In this document: positions 18,173 through 28,300 of the stretch, one piece after another
Position numbering within the stretch: position 1 is the first letter of the stretch
Layout: every line of letters starts with the position of its first letter
DNA from: CBDCZY01 sp965224745
Lineage (GTDB): Bacteria > Pseudomonadota > Gammaproteobacteria > Methylococcales > Methylomonadaceae
Reading direction: 5' to 3'
DNA length: 64,000 bases
NCBI GenBank assembly: GCA_965224745.1
Contig: CBDCZY010000001.1
Span: forward strand, 620,001-684,000
Translations under genes and position numbers: made by a program
The notes under the pieces: generated by a model
Told to the model about the DNA's origin: nothing
What the model saw: the letters and a program-made list of their open reading frames with translations, nothing else
Databases searched by the model: none

Positions 18173-18937
18173 TTAAATATCAAGGTCAATACCAACAGGG
18201 CAATGATCTGAGCCAATAATATCTGGCAGGATGAAAGCGTCTTTGACTTGCTGAGTCAGTGCCTGACTGGATAGTACATAATCTATCCGCCACCCGATAT
18301 TGTTGGCTCTAGCGTTGGCGCGATAGCTCCACCAACTATAAGCCACGGTTTCTGGGTGTTGTGCACGAAAAGTATCGACTAAACCACCATTTAGAAAGCA
18401 GCAAAAACCATCGATTTCAACTTGGGTATAACCAGCCGATTTATTATAGTTAGGTTTTGGTCTCGCGATGTCTATGGGCTGGTGAGCGACATTGAAATCG
18501 CCACAGGCGATAACCGGTTTTTGTGTTTCAAGGTTCTTAATATAAGTTTGAAAGTCTTTGTCCCATGTTTTTCGATAATCCAAACGAACCAATTCTTGAC
18601 CTGCGTTGGGAACATAGACTCCTACAAGAAAAAAAGCATCGTATTCGGTGGTAATAACTCGACCTTCTTGATCATGTTCATGTATCGCAATGCCGTACGT
18701 TACTTCTAAAGGGGATTGTTTGGTTAAAACAGCAACGCCCGAATAACCTTTTTTGACCGCCGAATGAGCGAATAAATGATAACCATCAATATCTTGCAAG
18801 GCCTTTTCCACTTGATCTGGTTGTGCTTTGGTTTCTTGCAAACAAATGATATCAGCGTCAAGTTGCTGTAATTTTTCAGTCAATCCTTTTTTCTGTGCAG
18901 CTCGAATGCCGTTGACATTCCAAGAGATGATTTTCAT
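18173..18937 (-). CDS. xthA: exodeoxyribonuclease III
   Basis: AP endonuclease / 3'-5' exonuclease of the EEP fold, 254 aa. MKIISWNVNGIRAA at the start, DIICLQETKA with the metal-binding Glu, VACGDFNVAH-type motif (VIACGDFNVAHQPID), and the C-terminal GSDHCPVGIDL with the catalytic Asp-His. Pairs functionally with the uracil-glycosylase-like gene downstream in base excision repair. Confidence 0.96.
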   Translation of the reverse strand: MKIISWNVNGIRAAQKKGLTEKLQQLDADIICLQETKAQPDQVEKALQDIDGYHLFAHSAVKKGYSGVAVLTKQSPLEVTYGIAIHEHDQEGRVITTEYDAFFLVGVYVPNAGQELVRLDYRKTWDKDFQTYIKNLETQKPVIACGDFNVAHQPIDIARPKPNYNKSAGYTQVEIDGFCCFLNGGLVDTFRAQHPETVAYSWWSYRANARANNIGWRIDYVLSSQALTQQVKDAFILPDIIGSDHCPVGIDLDI

Positions 18938-19073
18938 AGCTATTTTATAGGGTAACTACAGCTTTTCGGTCTGATAGAAGAAGTTATAAAACGTTATTTT
19001 AACTGATTTTAAGAGAGCTTGGAGGGGAATGCTTGGAGCGATTATTAAAGCTTTAAAAGCGGCACAGCATTAT

Positions 19074-19101
19074 ACTTCACGCATTCGTGGACGCGTGAAG
19101 T
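19074..19101. terminator. stem-loop between two minus-strand genes
   Basis: ACTTCACGC (19074-19082) pairs with GCGTGAAGT (19093-19101), loop of 10 nt. It sits between the stop of the exonuclease gene at 19123 and the xthA start, so it is a plausible terminator, but it has only weak flanking T runs. Confidence 0.4.
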
Positions 19102-19122
19102 CTACTCAATAAGAATTCATGT

Positions 19123-19644
19123 TTACAAGGTATTAGGTTTTTTTTTCGCACGTCCTTGTTGGATTATATTATAGGTTCTGCAATACGTCTCTTGAATGAT
19201 TTTTGCGTCGTTGCTAGCTCGATGTCTAGAAATATTAAGTTGTTCAAGCACTTCTATTTTGGTTTCGTGCCAGATATTCATTTGAGCCTCTGACAAAATG
19301 CTTTCCAAGGGGCTAATCATAAATTGTTGAAGGATCCCCGCGGTATGGAATAGTTTAATCAGCCAAGGTTGATCAACAACCCAGCCGTCGCTATAAACTA
19401 CTTTGTTCTTAAGAATGTAATTCAGGCTTCTAGCAACATTTTCTAGGGAATCACCGTGAATTTTTAACATCTTTTGATCAATTAGGTGAAGTTTCTCAGC
19501 TTCATTATTCCAGTGAATCCAATCAACAGCCGGTTTGATTAAAAAACAAAACTTTTCGCCTGAACTCAGTATCAAACCAATTTCGATTGGATAACTTTGG
19601 GATCCAAATCCGGAGGCTTCAATGTCAATAATAGCAGGATGCAT
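19123..19644 (-). CDS. DEDDh-type 3'-5' exonuclease-like protein
   Basis: 173 aa, about the size of a bare RNase T/DnaQ fold. It begins MHPAIIDIEASGFGSQSYPIEIG, where the D-x-E metal motif sits at residues 6-8. YSDGWVVDQPWL gives the central Asp, and HRASNDAKIIQE supplies the H-x4-D motif at the C-terminus. All four acidic ligands and the His are visible, so it should be active. The substrate (DNA or RNA) is unknown. Possibly part of the same repair-related group as its neighbours. Confidence 0.75.
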   Translation of the reverse strand: MHPAIIDIEASGFGSQSYPIEIGLILSSGEKFCFLIKPAVDWIHWNNEAEKLHLIDQKMLKIHGDSLENVARSLNYILKNKVVYSDGWVVDQPWLIKLFHTAGILQQFMISPLESILSEAQMNIWHETKIEVLEQLNISRHRASNDAKIIQETYCRTYNIIQQGRAKKKPNTL

Positions 19645-20047
19645 CTTTATTTTTTTTGTTAAGAAATATTGTGATTTGAAGAAGTGTTAATTGCTTGGCT
19701 AAATAGACTATAAAGTATAAGACTTATTGATAATTTTGCTAATGTACAAACACAAAATTGTGAGCAATTTTTTGACTATAGCTGACTCATAATTATGTTT
19801 GGCATATTCCTAATTTCACGATCACAAGAAGTTTTCTACGATGAGTCAGTTGTCGATTGTACCTATCCTTTTGTGAAGTTAACCAAAGACGACCAGATGT
19901 CCTTAAGAGAAAGTCTACACATTGTAATAATTCAAAATTTATATATACTTTTAGCGAAAGGAAGCTTATCTTAAATTCAATGCTAATTAGGGATGATGAT
20001 GCAAATGTTTGTTTTACTATCGCAAATTCGGAATAGTGAGTAACGAA
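19645..20047. other. intergenic region upstream of xrtH
   Basis: About 400 bp, AT-rich, between divergent genes. The minus-strand reading frame at 19793-20161 is unlike any family known to me and overlaps xrtH. No RNA or repeat recognised. Confidence 0.4.
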
Positions 20048-20566
20048 ATGTTCCGATATCTCAGTATTTTTCTTATATTGCAAACAGGGTTGTTTATCGC
20101 TGAAATGACCCAGTCGATTCAATCGGCTATGATTATCCCGTTTACCGAAAATATTGCCCATTTCTGTGCTTGGCTGATCAAATTATTTGATGAAAGCGCT
20201 GTTTCCCAGGGTATTGTATTGCGAAGTTTGGAGAACGGCTTTGCTGTTGCGATTGAGGCGGGTTGTAATGGAGTTGAAGCTTCACTGATATTGACAGCTG
20301 CCATGTTAGCGTTTCCAACATCCTGGATTTTCAAGTTGTTTGGCATTCTTGCTGGTTTTTTGGCTGTTCAGGTATTTAACATAGCTCGCATAATCAGCCT
20401 TTTTTATCTGGGTCAATGGAATCTGGAAGTCTTTGAGTGGGCGCACTTATATGTTTGGCAAGCGTTAATCATGCTGGATGTACTGATCGTTTTTTTGCTG
20501 TGGCTACGATATTTATCCAGGCATAATATTAAGGAGGGATCTAATCATGCTACTGAGCCCGGTTAG
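20048..20566 (+). CDS. xrtH: exosortase H (IPTL-CTERM-specific)
   Basis: Multipass transpeptidase-like membrane protein predicted to cleave C-terminal sorting tails. Hydrophobic throughout (at least four or five helices). The three exosortase catalytic residues are visible: Cys in IEAGCNGVEASL (near residue 79), Arg in QVFNIARIISLFYLG (near residue 118), and His in EWAHLYVWQAL (near residue 140). I chose ATG 20048, which gives MFRYLSIFLILQTGLF, the expected first helix; the TTG at 20009 adds a polar extension. It overlaps the next gene by 20 bp. The adjacent gene with an IPTL-type tail supports the H subtype. Confidence 0.9.
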   Translation: MFRYLSIFLILQTGLFIAEMTQSIQSAMIIPFTENIAHFCAWLIKLFDESAVSQGIVLRSLENGFAVAIEAGCNGVEASLILTAAMLAFPTSWIFKLFGILAGFLAVQVFNIARIISLFYLGQWNLEVFEWAHLYVWQALIMLDVLIVFLLWLRYLSRHNIKEGSNHATEPG

Positions 20567-21188
20567 TCGACTGTTCTGGAAGTCGGTTTTGTGGCTGCCA
20601 ATTTGTTTCGCCGTTTGGTACTATCTGTCAATCGTACTGGTATGCCCGTTAGAATGGCTGGTAGAAAAGGTTATGGTGGGTTTATATCCGCAATGGGTTT
20701 TTGCCGTTGAAAAAACAGGCTATAGCCTAGAGATCATCACTCATTTTACCCTTCCCAACCAGAACTCCCTGACAATAGATCAGGCAAATCCCGGCTATTT
20801 GACATTCGACATCAACCCGCTGACTTATGGCTACAGCTTGCCTTTGTTTAGCGCCTTATTATTTGCTTCACCGGCATTATGGAATGACAAAATGCCTCAT
20901 TGGGGAATAGGTATCGTTATTTTGCTAGTGGTTCAGGCTATTGGCATCAGTTTCGATATACTGAAAACTATTCTGTTTGAATTAGCGCCCACCGTACGTG
21001 AGGCTATTGAATATAAACCATGGCTGAATAATGGTGTGGCCTTAGGTTACCAATTTACCTATCTGATTTTGCCTGCTGTAGCTCCGTTGACCTTATGGTG
21101 TTTTTTTCAGAGAGACTTTTTGAAAAAGTTGATGCCGGAGCTATTCGAGTGCCGTAAAAAACCAAGTTTAAAAATTAAGAATGGGTAG
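20547..21188 (+). CDS. exosortase H-associated membrane protein
   Basis: 213 aa. Predicted helices at about residues 10-30, 105-122, 130-150 and 175-195, with a periplasmic-looking segment between the first two. I recognise the layout of the protein that regularly accompanies XrtH, although I see no catalytic motif. The site AAGGAGGG at 20531-20538 precedes ATG 20547. Overlap with xrtH implies coupled translation. Probably a chaperone or docking partner for the sorting enzyme; that role is inferred from linkage only. Confidence 0.75.
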   Translation: MLLSPVSRLFWKSVLWLPICFAVWYYLSIVLVCPLEWLVEKVMVGLYPQWVFAVEKTGYSLEIITHFTLPNQNSLTIDQANPGYLTFDINPLTYGYSLPLFSALLFASPALWNDKMPHWGIGIVILLVVQAIGISFDILKTILFELAPTVREAIEYKPWLNNGVALGYQFTYLILPAVAPLTLWCFFQRDFLKKLMPELFECRKKPSLKIKNG

Positions 21189-21411
21189 TTCCCATTAAAA
21201 AAGCATCTGATTTTATCCGAAAAAACATACAGTTCTTCAACTACACTTTAAAGTTGATAAGCGGTCTTCCTTCAATTTTCATATGTTATTAGGGATAACA
21301 ACATGGATGTTAATAAAAATTATTTTTCCTCTGACTCTTTATTTGGCTTCTTCTTACAACCTGTAATAGGGTTGATTTACCTGCTGTTATCATCGTCTGC
21401 ATCATTTGCAG
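21183..21411 (+). repeat. leader cassette, copy 1 (promoter/5'UTR/signal peptide)
   Basis: Starts at the stop codon of the preceding gene and runs through the first signal peptide of the 21303 protein. It is clearly homologous to 25100-25325; shared blocks include GATAAGCGGT, AATTTTCATA, TTATTAGGGA and the coding stretch for LQPVIGL. Confidence 0.85.
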
Positions 21412-24400
21412 ATCGGTTGCGAGTATGGGGAATCGCTACATGGAATAGCGATACAGGTTGTAGGAATTTTAACAACTTTCTCAGCAGGAATGCTCAGGTT
21501 TCTAAGCTGAGCGGCCAGGTGGGATGGTTCGCGTCTGTGTTATTGACAGGATTGTTGTTGGGGCTTGCTCCCGTTGCTCATAGTGCTCCATCTTGTGCGA
21601 CTCCAACTCAGTACCACATGAATTGGAAAGATTACAGCCAATTCAATGACAATGACGATGGGAGCTCCGACTACCCTTTTGAGGCTACGGCTACCGGTGT
21701 GGATGGCTCCAGTGTCAATATTTCAGCCACCATACCGCGATTCGGTTCGGATCATAAACATGTCAATTTTACCAATACTGAATTCCCTGGACTCGTTGAT
21801 TCCTATTTCACCGGTGATGAGCAAGTCTACCGCTATTGGCGGCAAAACGATAACTCAATCGATACGCTTGTCTACAATTTTTCTGAGAAGGTTGTGCTTG
21901 ATACCTTTATGTTTGGTGGGCAGCGTCCTCCAAATGATGGGGAATTTGCCTATGCAGAATTGACCTTCTGGGATGGTCCGAACGGAACAGGCAACAAAGT
22001 GGTTAGTACGCACGCTAGCGGAGCTAACTCAGTTACGACAATCAATGCAGGGGCTGCGACGAGCGCGGCAATCAATATATTACAGGGTCAATATTCTCCT
22101 GGTTCAAGCTTGCCGAATGTTGATGTTGGCAACGGAATTTCATTTCTTAGTACCGATAACAGTTATATTGCTATCGGCTACGAAAAAAGTAAACGTCCGT
22201 GGACGGTGCTTCAGCTGAATGGTGTCGAGGTTCGCAGTATCACCTGGTCGGAATATGCCTCTTCAGAAGACGTTTCAGCGAATGGCACTGCTACCTTAAA
22301 TCCAGCCGATGCAAAGGATGATCTGATTAATACGGGTAATTTGTCCGCGTATATCAGTAATTTTGACTTTGGTGTGTGTGAATCGACACCTCCACCGAGT
22401 TGTAATGCAAGCAGCGGACATTTTGGTGGAACCGTTTTCCGTGACTCGGACAGCGATGGTACGTTTGACCTGACCGAACCGAGCTTTGGTGCAACTGGTA
22501 TGCAGGTGAAAGCCTATGATGCCAGCAACACAGTGGTCGAAACCGCTGCGGTTGGCAGTGATGGTCAGTATTTGTTTACGGGACTGACGGATGGAACGGA
22601 TTACCGACTGGAATTCAGTGGTTTGCCAGATTATCTGCAATCGACTGCCGAGGGTGCTAATGCCGATGCTAGTGTGCGATTCGTTAAGGTGACCAGTTGT
22701 AACCTGGACTTTGGAGTACATAATCCAGCGCAATATTGTGATAACAACCCCCTCCTGGTGGCATCGTGTTTTGTATCAGGAGATCAGACATCGGATCGTG
22801 ATGCGCTGGTTGGATTAAACTTAGATCGAAGTGGTACTGTTCAACATATTGCCAATGACAGTGATGTTGGTTCTATATGGGGTTTAAGTTATAAGCGATC
22901 CTCTCAAACACTGTATGCGGCTGCAATGCTAAAGCGTCATGTTGGGTTTGGGTCAGGTGGTATTGATACTGTTTATGCGATTGATTACCAAGCTCCGAGT
23001 ATTACAGGAGCGGGTTCAGTGGTATCTGCTCAAAATATCGATTTAGGGGGGTTAGGTGTAGATGTAGGCGCTGATCCCAGGACAACGGCTTTACCCAATG
23101 ATCCAAGTACACCTTCGCATGACCCGGAAGCATTTGCTTTAATCGGCAAGAGGGGCATCGGTGACATTGACATTTCTGAAGATGAAAAAAATCTTTATGT
23201 AGTCAACTTGAATTTGAATGAATTAGCGGTGATTGATATTTCATCAGCTGCTACTCCTGCTTTGACATCCAAAATTTCTATTGCAGATCCAGGTTGTTCA
23301 GATGGTGAGTTTCAACCTTTTGCGGTTAAAGTGCATGATGGTGATGTGTATGTAGGTACGGTTTGTACGGCAGAAACATCACAAGATACATCGGACTTAC
23401 ATGCCTATGTTCAGAAGCTGCAAGGCGTAACATTCACGACTGTGTTTGATTTTGCATTGGATTATGATCGGTCATATACCTTTTTTAAACCTAGTTCACA
23501 ACGACCAGCTGAATGGCAGCCCTGGATAAATGCCTGGGCGGTAAATCCTGTAGGTGCTCCAGTTGCGGATGTGTCTGGTCGTGATGGTAATTACTACCCA
23601 CAGCCAATTTTATCTGATATTGAATTTGATGCAAATGGCGATTTGTATCTGGCTTTTTCGGATCGCTATGCACATCAAGCTGGTTTCCAAAACTATTCAC
23701 CTGATACAGCTAGCATCTTAACCTATGATGCACACACTGCAGGAGATCTCTTAAAAGTGTGTAACACTGGAGCAGGATATGAGTTGGAAGGGACTGGTAG
23801 CTGTTCTGCGACACACGCCGATTTTTATGACAACTCAGTTTTAGAATATTTTGATGATGAGGCGGTACTAGTAGCCGGTCTTCCGCTGGGACATGGTGAG
23901 ACTCACATGGGTGGGGTTGGCCTACACCAAAATAGTGGCGCCATAGTTGGTACGGGTGTTGATGTAACTAATGGAGCGTTTACAGGGGGATTAGACTGGT
24001 TTGATTCAACGTCTGGTGCTAACACGGGGGCTTATAAACTCTACGATGGTGGCTTCGGTAAAGCAGCTGGTTTGGGTGATGTCGAATTCATGTGCGCTGC
24101 TACACCGCTCGAAGTGGGCAACCGTCTCTGGTGTGACGCAAATAGTGACGGTATTCAGACGCCTGGTGAAGCCGGAGTTGGTGCCGGTATTGATGTTACG
24201 ATGACCTGTGGTGCTGAATCAGCCACAATTCAGACCGATACTGACGGTAAATACCTGTTCACAGATACGAACTGGGCGGCCTCCTCTAGCACGACTAGTA
24301 GTGCTATTCCACGAGCCACAGCTTGCACGATTGTAGTGGATTATAGTAGCGCTAGCACAACAATTAAGACTGCTTGTAGTTATACTGCAGTCAGTCCATC

Positions 24401-24899
24401 GACACCGAATGCCGACAGTGATAACAGCAATAATGCACAAAGCGATGTACGTGATTCCGATGCTGCTGACACGGCTGGCCTAGCCTCAATCAGTTTTGAC
24501 ACGGGTCTAGCTGGTGAGAATAACCATTCGCTGGATTTTGGTTTTATTGATGTTGCAACGCCAACGCCAACGCCAACGCCAACGCCAACGCCAACGCCAA
24601 CGCCAACGCCAACGCCAACGCCAACGCCAACGCCAACGCCAACGCCAACGCCAACGCCAACGCCAACGCCAACGCCAACGCCAACGCCAACGCCAACGCC
24701 AACGCCAACGCCAACGCCAACGCCAACGCCAACGCCAACGCCAACGCCAACGCCAACGCCAACGCCAACGCCAACGCCAACGCCAACGGAAATCAAACCG
24801 ATCCCAACGCTAGGCGAATGGGCAAGTATTATCCTGGTGATGGGACTAGGGTTGATTGGCTTCCGTCAAAGAGGGCAGGGACACGGCAAGGGAAGATAA
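21303..24899 (+). CDS. giant secreted protein with Pro-Thr repeat and IPTL-CTERM tail
   Basis: 1198 aa, likely substrate of the adjacent XrtH. Order: signal peptide 1 (residues 1-36, LLSSSASFA); a second signal-like segment (about 76-97, WFASVLLTGLLLGLAPVAHSA); an unassigned domain; an SdrD B-like domain (about 365-445, FRDSDSDGTFDLTEPSFG); a propeller-like region (about 480-900) with DIDISEDEKNLYVVNL; a second SdrD B-like domain (about 905-1080, NRLWCDANSDGIQTPGEAG); 38 Pro-Thr dipeptides (1087-1162); and the tail IPTLGEWASIILVMGLGLIG followed by a basic end. The tail has the recognition motif, hydrophobic helix and basic stop expected of IPTL-CTERM proteins. The PT region probably spans the cell envelope or carries glycans (inference). 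Function otherwise unknown. Confidence 0.85.
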   Translation: MDVNKNYFSSDSLFGFFLQPVIGLIYLLLSSSASFADRLRVWGIATWNSDTGCRNFNNFLSRNAQVSKLSGQVGWFASVLLTGLLLGLAPVAHSAPSCATPTQYHMNWKDYSQFNDNDDGSSDYPFEATATGVDGSSVNISATIPRFGSDHKHVNFTNTEFPGLVDSYFTGDEQVYRYWRQNDNSIDTLVYNFSEKVVLDTFMFGGQRPPNDGEFAYAELTFWDGPNGTGNKVVSTHASGANSVTTINAGAATSAAINILQGQYSPGSSLPNVDVGNGISFLSTDNSYIAIGYEKSKRPWTVLQLNGVEVRSITWSEYASSEDVSANGTATLNPADAKDDLINTGNLSAYISNFDFGVCESTPPPSCNASSGHFGGTVFRDSDSDGTFDLTEPSFGATGMQVKAYDASNTVVETAAVGSDGQYLFTGLTDGTDYRLEFSGLPDYLQSTAEGANADASVRFVKVTSCNLDFGVHNPAQYCDNNPLLVASCFVSGDQTSDRDALVGLNLDRSGTVQHIANDSDVGSIWGLSYKRSSQTLYAAAMLKRHVGFGSGGIDTVYAIDYQAPSITGAGSVVSAQNIDLGGLGVDVGADPRTTALPNDPSTPSHDPEAFALIGKRGIGDIDISEDEKNLYVVNLNLNELAVIDISSAATPALTSKISIADPGCSDGEFQPFAVKVHDGDVYVGTVCTAETSQDTSDLHAYVQKLQGVTFTTVFDFALDYDRSYTFFKPSSQRPAEWQPWINAWAVNPVGAPVADVSGRDGNYYPQPILSDIEFDANGDLYLAFSDRYAHQAGFQNYSPDTASILTYDAHTAGDLLKVCNTGAGYELEGTGSCSATHADFYDNSVLEYFDDEAVLVAGLPLGHGETHMGGVGLHQNSGAIVGTGVDVTNGAFTGGLDWFDSTSGANTGAYKLYDGGFGKAAGLGDVEFMCAATPLEVGNRLWCDANSDGIQTPGEAGVGAGIDVTMTCGAESATIQTDTDGKYLFTDTNWAASSSTTSSAIPRATACTIVVDYSSASTTIKTACSYTAVSPSTPNADSDNSNNAQSDVRDSDAADTAGLASISFDTGLAGENNHSLDFGFIDVATPTPTPTPTPTPTPTPTPTPTPTPTPTPTPTPTPTPTPTPTPTPTPTPTPTPTPTPTPTPTPTPTPTPTPTPTPTPTEIKPIPTLGEWASIILVMGLGLIGFRQRGQGHGKGR
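24561..24788 (+). repeat. 38-copy CCAACG tandem repeat (Pro-Thr)
   Basis: Uninterrupted CCAACG hexamers, all identical, encode (Pro-Thr)38 just before the IPTL tail. The 6-bp unit keeps frame whatever the copy number. The repeat has no stop codon in any frame, which creates false reading frames on both strands. Confidence 0.97.
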
Positions 24900-24938
24900 G
24901 CCTGTCAATGCTTCTATCCTTGGTTATTCGCTAATATG

Positions 24939-24965
24939 AAAGGGTCGCCATTGGCGGCTCTTTTA
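24939..24965 (+). terminator. Rho-independent terminator
   Basis: AAAGGGTCGCC (24939-24949) pairs with GGCGGCTCTTT (24953-24963), two G-T wobbles, loop ATT, followed by T residues. It lies 40 bp after the stop of the 21303 gene. Confidence 0.75.
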
Positions 24966-25099
24966 TGGTAAAAAATGTATATAACCAGCAGCATATGCGC
25001 GATCAAACAGATAAATCCTGAACGAACTCTCGAATTTGAAACAGAATTAATTCAAACTTACGTGTGTTTATGATTGTGAATAGTTCCTTTCTCCTAAGC

Positions 25100-25325
25100 G
25101 GGTAGCTCCCACTAAAAAGCATTTTATTTTCTTCACAAAACGTACAACTCTTTGACTATACTTTAAAATTAATAAGCGGTTCGCCTTTAATTTTCATAAG
25201 TTATTAGGGAAAACAACATGGATGTAAATAAAAATTATTTTTTCTCTGGCTCTTTGCTGGGTCTCATCTTACAACCTGTAATAGGGTTGGTTTTCTTGCT
25301 GTTATCTTCGTCTGCTTCATGGGCG
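25100..25325 (+). repeat. leader cassette, copy 2 (promoter/5'UTR/signal peptide)
   Basis: Homologous to 21183-21411 from GGGTAG(T/C)TCCCA through the signal peptide. Both noncoding and coding parts are conserved, so the duplicated unit covers the start region rather than only the protein. Confidence 0.85.
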
Positions 25326-28300
25326 GCAGGTAATCAAACGCTTACCAAACAGTTAATTTCTTCAAGTACCGCTAAGACCGGGGAAATAGTTGAATACCGT
25401 ATTGGTACAGCTTGCAGCACTAATACTTCAAATTGCGGGAATCTGTCGATTTCTGATAATGTTCCAGCAGAAATGGAGGTCGTTTCTTGCTCTACACCTC
25501 CAGGATTTACAGTTAATTCCTGTACCACAGGCAGCCCCATACAGATTTCTAAAAATGCGATTTTCGATGGCGGAGATTCATTTAATATCACAGTTAAAAC
25601 GCGAATCAAAGCGGGCACACCCGGCGGTACAATAATCACCAATTCCGCAGAGGCAGTCATTACTGACCCTGAAACGCCAGCCAATGGGAACCTGGTTGCT
25701 TCAGCGCCTCCAGTGACGACATCTGTGGGGACACCTCAGTGGGAAGTTCGCAAGAAACGCATCGATCCCAAGGTTTCGTTACTTCCGGCTGTTGATACCA
25801 GGGTACGCTACCAGCTTGATGTCTGTTCGCTCACCAGCGTTGGAAACGTCGGTATGGATGGCGTAATATTGATTGATTCTTATACTGCCAACGCTACCGT
25901 GGACGACAGTGATGGCGGAGTTGTCAATGGTGGTTCCAGTACCATCGAGTGGGATTTGGGCAATCTAGATATTGCGACTCTTTATGCCGGGAAATCGGTG
26001 ACTTCGGTACAATGTATTTCCAAAAATGTTACTCTTATTTATCCCGGCGCCAGTTTTAATGTGAACGACCCAGTTCCGAATACTGCGACAGCAACAGGTA
26101 CACCCCAGGAAGGTTCCGGTGGTATCGGTCAAGCCACTCAGGATACCGAAAATGATGTTATTGGAGCGCCAACGCCGGGCGCCAGCGTTTCTAAATATGC
26201 TGCCGACATCACGCCGCCTGATGAGTTGAGATGGCGGCTCAATGCCAATAACAGCAATTCTAATGTTCCATTGGACGACTTTATTGTTGTCGATGAATTG
26301 CCGGGTACTTCTGCCAATACACCGGGGCCAGTGTTTAAGACAACCAGAATTACCAGCGGTAAATGGCCCTCACTCTATGGTTACCTTATTGAAGCGTCAG
26401 TCGAATATGCAACGGTGGTATCCCCGGGTTCAGGTGATTGGACGGTCATCCAAAGTGGACTGGACGGAACATCCTTAGTAACCTGGACATCACCTGGAAA
26501 TTTTCCTAACAATATAACGCATGTACGTTGGGTTTTTAGTAATACAGGAACAGGCCCTGCAAACCAGATACCTCGAAGCTTTTCTTTTACTTCGCAGCCA
26601 AATATTTATCAGGACGTACCCAGCGAAGCTGATGGAACGGTCATTGATGATAATCCAACCAACTGTATGACAGCATCTTTTTCTGGAGGAACAGCTGGGC
26701 CTGCTTGTGACACACCGAATATCGAGTTACCCAAACCCGCGATTAATGTTAAAAAATCCCGATTAACAGCGAATAATATTAATCCCGGGAGTGATGTCCA
26801 ATATAAGTTGGAAATTGATCATGTTTGGGGAAATAGTACTTCATCTACAGTTAATCCGGTGCTGGCTGATTTGTTACCTGCTGAAATGGAGTTTGTCAGC
26901 TGGGATGATTATCAAGGACCTTCAGGGAAAAAATCACCTAACCTTGAAATCATTGATGATTATAAAGGGACCGGTCGTTCGTTACTACGTTTCTCCTGGC
27001 AGGACACGGCTCCTTCCGGTTCCATTCAAATAGACGGTAGCCTGGGAGCAGATAACCCTGAACAATTTGAACACACTATATCCAGCAGTTCTATGCCAAG
27101 TATTAAGATTACAGTGCGCAGCAAGGCGGGTACGGCGGCAGGCAGTTACACCAATGAGGTGGTCTTTTTTGATAACAGCCCTCGCTTTGTTTGCAGTAAC
27201 AATGGCACCGATACCAATGATCTGGACGATGATACCGATACTGCCGAAACGGTTTGTAAGAAATCAACCAGTGTGACAGTAATTTCAGCCGCCGTGCTTG
27301 GCGGTTCTAAATGGATAAAAGGAGATTATCCTGCGTTGGCGAATATTGATGATCCTAGTTCTTCACCGGCAACGTCTGATTTATTATGCCCTAACGATGG
27401 CGAGGGTTATACGCGTTTTCCTTGTGTGGCACAAACCAAACCGGGGCAAAATTTCGATTATCGGCTGCGTTTGGAAAATACGGGTAACATCGAGTTAACC
27501 AATTATATTATGTATGACATGCTACCCCATTTGAACGATGTGGGTTCCGGCGAGCCGTTGAAAAATTCATTACGTGACACCAAGTGGCGTCCTTTATTGA
27601 CCGGGCCTATTGTGCCAGAAGATGGTTATACAACTTCTGTTCTAACAGAAACCGGCGCTTTCGTTGAATATTCCACTGCAGCAAACCCTTGCCGCCCGGA
27701 AGTTTCAAGTTCAGCGGTAGAGTCTCCAGCTGATCATTGGCAAGCCGGTTGTGATAATAGCTGGGGTGTACTTCCTGCTGACCCGGCAACAGTAACAGCG
27801 TTTCGAATTCATGTTCCGTTTGCTTCTGTACCTTACTGGGAGCCTGGTAAACAATTGCGTTTTAGGGTGCCTATGATGGCGCCTCTGGATACACCGCCAA
27901 GTATTCCTGGGGATGCTTCAATATTTAACCCTGCCTGGAATAGTATTGCCCACCGAGCTAGTGAAAAGCTGGGAGTTGGCGAATCGCGGCTGAATACAGC
28001 TGAACCTAAAAAAGTAGGCATTATTGTTCCGCCAAAATATCGCTTAGGTAATCTGGTTTGGTGGGATCTTGATGACAACGGTATTGCTAACAGCAATGAG
28101 CCAGGTATCAGTTCTGTCACCTTGCAGCTTTGGCAGGATACCGATAGTTCAGGTACTGTAACTGCTGCAGATACGATGCTGGAGAGCAAAGTGACCGATT
28201 TAGAGGGTCATTATCAATTTAGTCAGTTGGAAGCAGGCGACTATTATGTCGTGGTGCCAGAAGGGCAAACCGTATTGAACGGGTTTTCATCTTCTTCGAC

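Noticed and set aside
19793..20161. 122-codon minus-strand frame opposite xrtH
   Set aside because: No recognisable product; it is antisense to the first part of xrtH and AT-rich intergenic DNA.
24561..24788. Possible CRISPR array
   Set aside because: A contiguous 6-bp unit with no spacers; no cas genes in the window.
24380..24813. Long frames on both strands through the CCAACG repeat (Val-Gly, Ala-Leu, Gln-Arg repeats)
   Set aside because: Produced by the hexamer repeat being free of stops in all frames; only the Pro-Thr frame belongs to a larger gene.
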